Source: an uncultured Treponema sp. (GTDB taxonomy: Bacteria; Spirochaetota; Spirochaetia; Treponematales; Treponemataceae). Taken from it: a DNA stretch of 14,106 nt. A program made the position numbers and the translations under genes. Positions 1-6,645 of the stretch are shown in pieces (positions within the stretch are counted from its first letter, which is position 1; every line of letters begins with the position of its first letter). The stretch is from assembly GCA_945833725.1 (NCBI GenBank), contig CAMAFU010000022.1, forward strand, positions 1 to 14,106. The letters are read 5' to 3'. The notes beneath the pieces are model-generated. The model ran no database searches and was not told the origin of the DNA. It was given only the letters and a program-made list of their open reading frames with translations.

Positions 1-26
1 TTGTTTTATCAGTATTTTAAAAATTA

Positions 27-60
27 TTGCCTTTAATTTTCTTAAATTTAACCATATAAT
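27..60 (+). promoter_or_regulatory. putative promoter of the small secreted-protein gene
   Basis: A consensus -10 hexamer TATAAT lies at 55-60, about 45 nt before the ATG at 106. The only -35-like match, TTGCCT at 27-32, sits 22 nt upstream, which is too far for a standard sigma-70 promoter. At the normal spacing there is only AT-rich sequence. The -10 is therefore credible and the -35 is weak. Confidence 0.4.
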
Positions 61-105
61 TAACAAAGAAAATTTATTAAAAAGTAAACTAAAGGAGGAA
101 TATAA

Positions 106-615
106 ATGAAAAAATTAGTTACTTTTGTTGCTGCTGCATTTATGCTTATGGGTACTTGTGCATTTGCAGAAGGATATTTTAGTGCAGAAGATCAGGAATC
201 GATTACTATTACCGAAGATCTTGAACTTGAAGACGGTTTTGTTCTTCATGCTACCGCAGAAAAATATATGAATTTTTCTAAAAAACCTGTTCACAAAACA
301 GAATCTGGAGAAGAATTCAATAAAGCCCTTCAGCTTCAGGGTAGCGGAAACCTTAAAGTACGCTCTGTTTCTTTTCCTGCAAAAGCCGGCGAAACAATTA
401 CTATTTACGGTAATTCAACTTCAAAAACAGATGTTCGTGCTATTGTAGTTTGTGGTCCTGACGGAAAACCTTTTGCAGAACTTCCAATGGATATTGACGG
501 TCAGGCTGGAACTATTGCTTCTGAAGGTAAAGTTGTTGCTCCTGCAGATGGTACTTATACAATTTATTCAAAAAAATCAGGAATCAATGTTTACTATATT
601 GGTGTAGGAAACTAA
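106..615 (+). CDS. small secreted beta-rich protein, possible pectate-lyase-associated carbohydrate-binding module
   Basis: The protein has 169 residues. The start is set by a near-perfect Shine-Dalgarno AAAGGAGG at 91-98. The N-terminus is a signal peptide: KK, a hydrophobic stretch at about 4-18, and an AFA cleavage site after residue 21, so the product is exported. The mature ~148 residues are predicted beta-rich, with many G, T and S residues and a C-terminal segment SGINVYYIGV. From memory this resembles the beta-sandwich modules attached to secreted pectate lyases of gut bacteria, which recur with endings such as 'SGINIYYI', but no catalytic motif is seen. Here the module stands alone, directly before a PL9 lyase gene, so a role in binding pectin or plant cell wall is an inference from resemblance and neighbourhood. 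C18 is not in a canonical lipobox. A terminator follows, so it is probably transcribed alone. Confidence 0.75.
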   Translation: MKKLVTFVAAAFMLMGTCAFAEGYFSAEDQESITITEDLELEDGFVLHATAEKYMNFSKKPVHKTESGEEFNKALQLQGSGNLKVRSVSFPAKAGETITIYGNSTSKTDVRAIVVCGPDGKPFAELPMDIDGQAGTIASEGKVVAPADGTYTIYSKKSGINVYYIGVGN

Positions 616-681
616 AGGCTGTATGTTCAGAGACTCAATTGTCTTTGAAAATAGGGCTTGAGTTATTCTTAACATTTTCTA

Positions 682-711
682 GTGCTGTTTGAATTTATTT
701 TCGGACAGCAC
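682..711 (+). other. 12-bp hairpin between the two secreted-protein genes
   Basis: Bases 682-693 pair with 700-711 (GTGCTGTTTGAA with TTCGGACAGCAC) through 12 pairs, two of them G-T wobbles, around a 6-nt loop TTTATT. No T-tract follows, so it is not itself a classical terminator. It stands 10 nt before the terminator hairpin and may stabilise the 3' end of the upstream mRNA. Confidence 0.5.
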
Positions 712-721
712 CTGTAACTTG

Positions 722-764
722 AAAGGACGCAGTCTTTTTATTTGAGATTTGCGTTCTTTTTTTT
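722..764 (+). terminator. intrinsic terminator of the small secreted-protein gene
   Basis: Bases 722-731 (AAAGGACGCA) pair with 750-759 (TGCGTTCTTT), giving a 10-bp stem with one wobble and an 18-nt loop. The stem runs directly into a T-tract ending at 764. It separates the 106-615 gene from the PL9 gene. Confidence 0.8.
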
Positions 765-786
765 AAATGAAAATATTTTTGGTGCG

Positions 787-814
787 TTGCACTTATTATC
801 AATCTTTTTATACA
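787..814 (+). promoter_or_regulatory. putative promoter of the PL9 gene, very close to its ATG
   Basis: TTGCAC (787-792) and TATACA (809-814) form a -35/-10 pair with a 16-nt spacer. The expected transcription start is near 821, only about 4 nt before the ATG at 825. No AGGAG-like sequence lies before that ATG, so the mRNA may be leaderless or nearly so. Confidence 0.45.
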
Positions 815-824
815 GAGATGGAAA

Positions 825-3800
825 ATGAAAAAGATTCTTTCTTTTGGAATTATTTCTTTGTTGGTTTTTTCCCTTTCGGCTCAGTCTGTTGATTGGGCTT
901 CTGTTGCGGCTCCAGAGATAAAATCTATAGCATTAACAGAGGGAAATCCTAACGAAATTTCTGTAGAGTTTTTGGCTGCTACAGATGCAAAAAGTGCCAG
1001 TAAAGGCGAAGTTATTATGACAAGTCCTTATGGCGAAAAAGTTTCAAATCCATTTGGAAAAACCAGAAAGGCATTGAAACACTCAGAATTTGTTCCGGCA
1101 TATTCTGGAAAATATACTTTTGTTGTAGTAACAGAACGCAATGGTCAGAAAGAAAAAAAATCATCGGCTCCTGTTTCCTTTGATTTTACATTGCCTTTGG
1201 AAAAACCTGTTGTTACCATTCTTAATGTTGGAAACTGCGAACTTTCTTTAACATGGGATGCTATTGTTGAAGCAGAAGGTTATGTTGTTTCTTATACCGA
1301 CGCAGGTAAAAAAATTGACATGCCGTTGACAAAAGGTCTTTCGGCTTCAATAAAGGGCTTAAAAGACGGTGATTATTCCGATATTACAGTTTCTGCCGTT
1401 CGGGGCAGCGACTCTGCTGTTTCTAAGCCTATTCATAAACTTGTGCGCGCAGAAAAAGAAAGGGTATGGAAATTTACAGAATTTGGTACTTCTACAAATC
1501 CAGAACGCAACCGCTATGAAGTTTTGGATCCAAACGACCTTAAAGTAAAACTTTATTCATGTACTTACGATGAAAAAACTGGAAACATCATTGAAAAAGG
1601 CGGAAAGTTTGAAAGTTTCTTTGATGGTATTTCTTTTTACTATACGACAATCGATCCTTACAAAGAAAATTTTGAATTAACTGCTACCGTTCATGTTGAT
1701 TATCATAACCCGATGGTAGACGGTCAGGAAGGTTTTGGTCTTTTGGCCATTGACCGCCTTGGTGTTGACGGTCAGCCTATGATGATTGCTTACAATAACT
1801 CTGCCGGAGTTATTACAAGAAAATTTACAACTCATGTAAACGGCGTAAAAAAAGAAATTAAAAATGGTATTGGTGCTCGTTTTGTAAGCGGTCTTACAGA
1901 CGAAATTATTGCTATGGGCGATGAAGGAATTAAGGCTCATGCTACAAGTAAGGCAATGGCTTTCAGTTATGATCAGGGCTCTGATTCTATTAAAACCGGT
2001 GATACTTACCGTGTAACTCTTAAAAAAGACAATACCGGTTACCATGCAATTTATAAAAGGGCAATTCCTTCTGAAGACACAAAAGAAGAATACATTATGT
2101 ACGACAACGAGAATGTTAAACTTGTTCAGCTCGATAAAAAACACATATATGTAGGCTTTGCTGTTGCCAGAGGATGTAATGCAACATTCTCTAATGTAGA
2201 ATTAAAAATTACTGACCCTAAAAAAGATCCTCCTGCTATAGAAGAACCGCCAGAGCTTATTCCTCTTACAACTTCTATTGACTGTCCTACAACATGGTAC
2301 GACAAGAAATATCCTTTCGTATTTACTACAAATGCCAGCGGTACAATTAGAGTTGAAACTACAGACGGAAAAGTTCTTGTTAAGGGAGACAAAATTACTG
2401 TTACTCCAGGAAACAATGCAAGAGCCGAATACCGCAAAACATTAAAGATTAAAGAAAACAGCAACGACCTTTTGGTTACTTTTGACCCTGAAGACGGTTG
2501 GAAACCTGGTCCAAAACAGGCAATCGCACAGTTTGACAGGGAATTGAACGATTATGAAATGAATTATAAATCTGTAACTTATACTCATTCAATAATCTCT
2601 AAAACTTATAAAGGTGATGTTCTTTATGTTTCTCCAAATGCAAATGCTTTCGGAAAAGGTACAAAAGACGATCCTCTCGATTTGATTTCTGCTGTTTCTT
2701 ATTCTCAGCCTGGTCAGACAATTGTGCTGTTGCCGGGAACATACTATCCTACAAAAGGTGTTGAAATTGAGCGCGGAAATGACGGTACAGAGAAAAAACG
2801 CAAGACTTTAAAATCTTTGGATGGAAGCCGTGCGGTAATTGATTTCTCCAAGGCAAAAGTTACTGTTACTGCCCTTAATCTTTACGGAAGTTACTGGAAT
2901 ATAGAAAATATCGACATTTGTCATACTCCGGGAGATGTTAAGGCTCTTCAGGTTGCCGGAAATTACAACATTATCAGAATGGTTGATACTTACGAAAACG
3001 GCGACACTGGAATTCAGATTGCCGGTCGTTCTGCTGAACCTCCTTCAAAATGGCCTCATCACAATTTAATTTATGGATGCGAGTCTTTTGGAAACTGCGA
3101 CCCTGCTCAGAACAATGCAGACGGTTTTGCATCAAAACTTACTTCTGGAGAAGGTAATATTTTCCGCAACTGTGTTTCTCATCATAATGTAGACGACGGT
3201 TGGGATTTGTATTCTAAAGTTGAAACTGGCGCTATTGGTGCCGTTCTTCTTGACAACTGTATTACTTATGCCAACGGTACAAAGCTGGATGGTACAGGTA
3301 ACGGTGATGGAAACGGATTTAAACTTGGCGGCGATGGTATTGCCATTAAACACATTCTGCGGAATTCAATTTCCTGGGGAAATGGAGTTAATGGTGTTAC
3401 ATGTAACTCAAATCCTGCACTTATTCTTGACCGTGTAACTGTTTATGGAAACGGAAATTACAATATTGCCCTGTACGGAAAAGGAAAGGCTGAATCTAAT
3501 CCTCGTACATTTGAAGCAAAAGGCGTTCTTTCCCTTAAAGGTGGTGCCGGCGACAACTACAAAGAAAAAACAGATCTTCTTACAGTTGATAACTTCTTCT
3601 TTAACGGTGCTCAGACACAGAATGCAGAAAAAACAACTCTTGATAGCTCTGTTTTTGTAAGTGTCGATATTTCCAAACTGCAGAACGGTTACAACGAAGA
3701 CGGTTCATTTAACAGAATCCCTAGAGATAAAAACGGTGTGTTCCAGTTGGGAGATTTGTTCAAGTTAACAGATAAAGTTCCTGCTGGAGTTGGTGCTGAT

Positions 3801-3836
3801 TACAATAAAATGTACGAATCAGTAAATGCCAAATAG
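825..3836 (+). CDS. secreted multidomain pectate lyase, polysaccharide lyase family 9
   Basis: This 1003-residue exported enzyme should cleave polygalacturonate by beta-elimination in a Ca2+-dependent reaction. The signal peptide covers about residues 1-19 (cleavage near LSA/QS). An Ig-like N-terminal part is followed by a fibronectin type III-like module (about 125-210), a concanavalin-like beta-sandwich region (about 215-460), a Pro/Glu-rich linker (about 465-480), another beta region, and the parallel beta-helix lyase domain from about 600 (starting LYVSPNANAFGKGTKDDPLD). The PL9 active site is complete when aligned by eye with Dickeya Pel9A. D766 (NNADGFASK), D790, D791 and D794 (VDDGWDLY) match its Ca2+ ligands with identical spacing. 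K833 (GNGFKLGG) matches the catalytic base, with a 3-residue insertion before it. PL9 membership is firm from these motifs; the accessory domain names are tentative. It follows a possible binding-module gene and ends at its own terminator. Confidence 0.93.
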   Translation: MKKILSFGIISLLVFSLSAQSVDWASVAAPEIKSIALTEGNPNEISVEFLAATDAKSASKGEVIMTSPYGEKVSNPFGKTRKALKHSEFVPAYSGKYTFVVVTERNGQKEKKSSAPVSFDFTLPLEKPVVTILNVGNCELSLTWDAIVEAEGYVVSYTDAGKKIDMPLTKGLSASIKGLKDGDYSDITVSAVRGSDSAVSKPIHKLVRAEKERVWKFTEFGTSTNPERNRYEVLDPNDLKVKLYSCTYDEKTGNIIEKGGKFESFFDGISFYYTTIDPYKENFELTATVHVDYHNPMVDGQEGFGLLAIDRLGVDGQPMMIAYNNSAGVITRKFTTHVNGVKKEIKNGIGARFVSGLTDEIIAMGDEGIKAHATSKAMAFSYDQGSDSIKTGDTYRVTLKKDNTGYHAIYKRAIPSEDTKEEYIMYDNENVKLVQLDKKHIYVGFAVARGCNATFSNVELKITDPKKDPPAIEEPPELIPLTTSIDCPTTWYDKKYPFVFTTNASGTIRVETTDGKVLVKGDKITVTPGNNARAEYRKTLKIKENSNDLLVTFDPEDGWKPGPKQAIAQFDRELNDYEMNYKSVTYTHSIISKTYKGDVLYVSPNANAFGKGTKDDPLDLISAVSYSQPGQTIVLLPGTYYPTKGVEIERGNDGTEKKRKTLKSLDGSRAVIDFSKAKVTVTALNLYGSYWNIENIDICHTPGDVKALQVAGNYNIIRMVDTYENGDTGIQIAGRSAEPPSKWPHHNLIYGCESFGNCDPAQNNADGFASKLTSGEGNIFRNCVSHHNVDDGWDLYSKVETGAIGAVLLDNCITYANGTKLDGTGNGDGNGFKLGGDGIAIKHILRNSISWGNGVNGVTCNSNPALILDRVTVYGNGNYNIALYGKGKAESNPRTFEAKGVLSLKGGAGDNYKEKTDLLTVDNFFFNGAQTQNAEKTTLDSSVFVSVDISKLQNGYNEDGSFNRIPRDKNGVFQLGDLFKLTDKVPAGVGADYNKMYESVNAK

Positions 3837-3854
3837 CAGTTTGTAAAGTTTTTT

Positions 3855-3890
3855 AACTGTCCGGTTTTTTTTAAGGCCGGGCAGTTTTTT
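3855..3890 (+). terminator. intrinsic terminator of the PL9 gene
   Basis: AACTGTCCGG (3855-3864) pairs with CCGGGCAGTT (3877-3886), a 10-bp stem with one wobble around a 12-nt loop, followed by a T-tract to 3890. It begins 18 nt after the PL9 stop codon. Confidence 0.88.
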
Positions 3891-3925
3891 ATTTAAGGTT
3901 TATTACAAACTTTAAAAACGGCTGA

Positions 3926-3956
3926 GTCAAGGCCCTGAGCGATAGCGTGCCTTGAC
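3926..3956. repeat. palindromic hairpin, possible dispersed intergenic repeat
   Basis: GTCAAGGC (3926-3933) and GCCTTGAC (3949-3956) are perfect 8-bp inverted arms. The 15-nt loop contains GAGCGATAGCG, itself able to form a small GC/GC helix. There is no T-tract. The form recalls short palindromic intergenic repeats. No second copy exists in this window, so the repeat status is a guess. It lies 14 nt before structured element copy 1. Confidence 0.5.
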
Positions 3957-3970
3957 CAGACGTATTTTGG

Positions 3971-4154
3971 GGGCTTCCGGCAGCATAGCAGCCGTCGGTT
4001 GTTCCAGGGTTCCGCTGTTCGCTTCATTGGGCAAAGAAACTGCCGTAAAAATGAGCTGCAATATTGTTTGTGTTTTGAATAAACATAACAGTAAGTCTTC
4101 AGGCAGTTTCTTTGCCCAACAGCCTTTCAGGCTGCCCTTACATAACCTAAGCCT
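3971..4154 (+). ncRNA. structured element copy 1 (candidate structured RNA), homologous to 7655-7802
   Basis: This 184-nt gene-free segment folds as follows. P1 is GGGCTT (3971-3976) with AAGCCT (4149-4154). P2 is a hairpin, CGGC (3978-3981) with GCCG (3991-3994), plus GC/GC beyond an A-A mismatch. P3 is GGTT (3997-4000) with AACC (4144-4147). An internal loop GTTCCA/TTACAT follows, then P4, GGG (4007-4009) with CCC (4135-4137). P6 is a perfect 16-bp helix, 4029-4044 with 4102-4117, around a 57-nt AT-rich loop. P7 is CAGCCT (4120-4125) with AGGCTG (4129-4134). The reverse complement of 7655-7802 shares the block TTCCAGGGTTCCGC, the block CGCTTCATT, GCCCTT and the same helix order with different, still complementary arms. 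The strand is inferred: it matches both flanking genes, as it does for copy 2. No promoter for it was recognised. Together with the hairpin at 3926-3956, this is all I see in the 368-nt gap 3837-4204 apart from flanking terminator and promoter signals. Confidence 0.6.
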
Positions 4155-4190
4155 AAAAAATACTCATACTTCATAAAATCTTTTTTTTAA

Positions 4191-4196
4191 TATAAA
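4191..4196 (+). promoter_or_regulatory. -10-like hexamer just before the DTW gene
   Basis: TATAAA ends 8 nt before the ATG at 4205. No convincing -35 lies 16-18 nt upstream. No Shine-Dalgarno precedes the ATG (the intervening bases are ATCTCCTT), so a leaderless transcript is possible. Confidence 0.35.
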
Positions 4197-4204
4197 ATCT
4201 CCTT

Positions 4205-4885
4205 ATGCGAGAAATGTGCTATAAATGCTTAAGACCCTTGGACAGTTGTTTTTGTAAATATCTTGAGCCTTTTAATCCGGGAATTAAATTTGTTTTTTTA
4301 ATGCATCCGAAAGAAGCTAAACGGCAGCGGACAGGAACAGGAAGACTTGCTCATGCCGCCCTTATTGATTCTGAAATAATTACAGGTATCGATTTTTCCA
4401 ATAATAAACGGTTATGTGAGCTTTTAACCAATGAACAGTATTATCCGGTTCTTTTGTATCCCGACGAAAACGCCTGGCATAGCAAAAAAACAGGCTTCAA
4501 AGAAGAAATTGGTAAAAAAAAGTTGCTGGCAATTATTATTGATTCAACATGGTTCTGTTCAAAAAAAATGATTAAGTGCAACAGTAATTTACTGGCACTT
4601 CCAAAGCTCAGTTTTTCCGGCAGCTATTCTTCAATTTTTACCTTTAAAAAAGAACCGCGTCCTGAATGTGTTTCAACTATAGAAACCTGTTACTATCTTA
4701 TTCAGGAAATGAAAGAAGCCGAAATTATCAATAAAAATATAAATCCAGATTCTTTAATGACAGCTTTTAAAGAGATGATAAAATTTCAGCTTCAAAAAGA
4801 AAATGACAGGATTGCGGGGCTGTTACCAAATACCCATGCAAATGATTATAAATACACAAAAATAAAGGAAATTCCAAATTTTTAA
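4205..4885 (+). CDS. DTW-domain protein, probable tRNA-uridine aminocarboxypropyltransferase
   Basis: The protein has 226 residues, within the usual size of the bacterial TapT/YfiP-like family. These enzymes transfer the 3-amino-3-carboxypropyl group from S-adenosylmethionine to a tRNA uridine (acp3U) in the cytoplasm. Family marks are present in order: an N-terminal Cys cluster C5-x2-C8-x-R10-x4-C15-x-C17, the name-giving DSTW at 113-116, and the KKEPRP...STIE block (about 148-160) matching the conserved RKEP...STIEA region. Other proteins with this domain are uncharacterised, so the exact tRNA position is inference. The start is uncertain: ATG 4205 has no Shine-Dalgarno, and an in-frame ATG at 4214 would drop three residues and keep the Cys motif. 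The stop is only 2 nt from the stop of the convergent GH3 gene. Confidence 0.88.
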   Translation: MREMCYKCLRPLDSCFCKYLEPFNPGIKFVFLMHPKEAKRQRTGTGRLAHAALIDSEIITGIDFSNNKRLCELLTNEQYYPVLLYPDENAWHSKKTGFKEEIGKKKLLAIIIDSTWFCSKKMIKCNSNLLALPKLSFSGSYSSIFTFKKEPRPECVSTIETCYYLIQEMKEAEIINKNINPDSLMTAFKEMIKFQLQKENDRIAGLLPNTHANDYKYTKIKEIPNF

Positions 4886-4887
4886 AC

Positions 4888-6630
4888 TTAAAGAGGAAGA
4901 TTTCCTTTACATTCAAAGTCACCGGCAAGGGCTCCGTAAAGGGCTTTAAATGTGTAAGGTGAATAGCTGTAACCTAAAAGGATTGTATCTGCCCATGAAA
5001 AATCCAGAACAGGAACCGGGGAAAGCACTGAAAAAACAATAACTTTTTTGCCGGAGTTTTTTAAGCGGTTTGCTATTAGGGCACTTCTTTCGTTTGCAAC
5101 GCAAATAATTATTGCATCAAAGTTTCTTGCAGTTTTTTCGATGTTGTTGCTCATCCAGTCGGCTTGAACAGGTCCCAGTTCATAGTCGAATTTAAATTCT
5201 CCCATATTTGGAAACCGTTTTTTTGCTTCCTGAAAAAATTCTGGAAACTGTGTTTGTCCGGCTATAAGAAATTTTTTGCTGGAAATATAATCGTCTGTAA
5301 GAGGAAAATCACTTCCTTTTTTGTATGGAGTAATTGAACGGCACGCCTGACTTAAAAAGAATTTTTGGCCTTCTTTGTCGGGAACTTTATCGCTTATGGT
5401 GTTTTCGTCTGGAAAAAGCGGTGCTGCATTTGGAGATTTAAAATACTTCAATTTGTAATAAATAACTCTGCCGGCTGCTTTTTTTACGGTCTGATAAAAG
5501 TTTGTATCGGAGTTCATAAGCGACAGATTGTTTGTCCAAAGTGATTCATTAAGGCGTGCTGTAGTTGAAGAAATAACTATGTCGTTTCCAGCTTCAATGG
5601 CAAGCCTGAAAGCTCTGCTTAAACTGCCTGCGTACATGGTGGCACCGTTCATCATCATGTCGTCGGTAATTATTAATCCTTTAAAACCTAATTTATTTCT
5701 TAAAATATCTGTTAAAAAAACTTTTGAAAGACTTGCCGGTTCACCGTTGGCTATTATTTTTGGAAAGCCTAAATGCCCGCTCATTATTGCCGGAATATTT
5801 TCTGCAATAAGATATTTAAAAGGAATAAGTTCTCTGTTTGCCAGCGTGTTATAGTCAATTTCGATTTGAGGAAGATTGCCGTGACTGTCCAAACTTGTGT
5901 CGCCGTGGCCGGGAAAATGTTTTGCAGTTGGAATTACTCCGGCGGCAAGAGAACCTGCAACAAAGGCGGCCCCCAGCTCACCGACAAATTCTGGATTTGC
6001 TCCAAAGGAACGGGGACCTATTACAGTTGATTTTAAATTTGTGTAATTGTCGACTGTAGGAGCAAAATTCATGTTTATGCCAAGAGCGTTTATTTCTCGG
6101 CTTATATAGTAAGCAGAGTAGTAAGCATCCATAGGGTAGCCGCTTGCCCCAATAGCCATATTTCCCGGTGTGTCGGAAGTATCGCCCTTTACATGGCGAA
6201 TCCAGCCTCCTTCCTGATCGGTGGCGACAAAAAGCGGAATTTTAAGGTGTCTTTTTTGCGATTTTTCCTGAAGGGATGATATGGATTTTGCCACAAGTCT
6301 TGTGTTGTCTGTATTCCAGCCGAAAACTTTTACACTGCCGAGTCCCCGGTCATAAACCCATTGATTTAAAAGTTCGCTGGGTTCACTGCCGGCCCAGCCA
6401 AACATGAGAATCTGGCTTAAAAGTTCTTCATTACTCATTTTAGAAACAAGAAAAGAAGATAGTTCTTCGGGAGGATAATCGCTCCAAAAATCTGCGTTGT
6501 CTGGAATTTGTATTTTGGATGAATTTTTTTGTGCACAAACAGACTGAAGGCAAAGTAAAATTGAAAAGGAGAAAAATACAGCTTTTTTTAAGTTGAATTT
6601 TAAAATTGAAAAAAATCTATGATGATTCAT
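4888..6630 (-). CDS. exported glycoside hydrolase family 3 beta-N-acetylhexosaminidase (NagZ-like)
   Basis: The protein has 580 residues with an N-terminal signal segment (hydrophobic about 17-32, probable cleavage after VCA33). C32 in QSVC could be a relaxed spirochaetal lipobox, so a lipoprotein is possible. The GH3 catalytic domain is intact: ATDQEGG (136-142), the NagZ-type KHFPGHG (237-243) with D248 and H250 (His as acid/base), and ITDDMMM (321-327) with D323 as the expected nucleophile. The KHFPGHG-x4-D-x-H signature separates N-acetylglucosaminidases from ordinary GH3 beta-glucosidases. A second C-terminal domain (about 400-580) resembles the two-domain exported Bacillus enzymes rather than the one-domain cytoplasmic NagZ of E. 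coli. The likely role is removal of GlcNAc from peptidoglycan or other glycans in the periplasm. The start has a Shine-Dalgarno AAGGA and lies 15 nt after the trxB stop, so the two are probably cotranscribed. Confidence 0.9.
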   Translation of the reverse strand: MNHHRFFSILKFNLKKAVFFSFSILLCLQSVCAQKNSSKIQIPDNADFWSDYPPEELSSFLVSKMSNEELLSQILMFGWAGSEPSELLNQWVYDRGLGSVKVFGWNTDNTRLVAKSISSLQEKSQKRHLKIPLFVATDQEGGWIRHVKGDTSDTPGNMAIGASGYPMDAYYSAYYISREINALGINMNFAPTVDNYTNLKSTVIGPRSFGANPEFVGELGAAFVAGSLAAGVIPTAKHFPGHGDTSLDSHGNLPQIEIDYNTLANRELIPFKYLIAENIPAIMSGHLGFPKIIANGEPASLSKVFLTDILRNKLGFKGLIITDDMMMNGATMYAGSLSRAFRLAIEAGNDIVISSTTARLNESLWTNNLSLMNSDTNFYQTVKKAAGRVIYYKLKYFKSPNAAPLFPDENTISDKVPDKEGQKFFLSQACRSITPYKKGSDFPLTDDYISSKKFLIAGQTQFPEFFQEAKKRFPNMGEFKFDYELGPVQADWMSNNIEKTARNFDAIIICVANERSALIANRLKNSGKKVIVFSVLSPVPVLDFSWADTILLGYSYSPYTFKALYGALAGDFECKGNLPL

Positions 6631-6645
6631 GAGAAATCCTTAGTT

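Noticed and set aside
1677..2464. Minus-strand open frames inside the PL9 gene
   Set aside because: They are shadows of a gene confirmed by intact catalytic motifs; no ribosome binding sites or recognisable products.
3971..4154. Integron attC site, CRISPR repeat or insertion-sequence remnant
   Set aside because: No attC core boxes, no regular repeat-spacer pattern, no transposase fragment and no target-site duplication were seen at either copy.
3952..4176. Open reading frame of 74 codons on the plus strand
   Set aside because: It lies across structured element copy 1, including both arms of the 16-bp helix and its loop. It has no ribosome binding site and its composition is unlike the neighbouring genes. 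The RNA/DNA folding explains the segment better.
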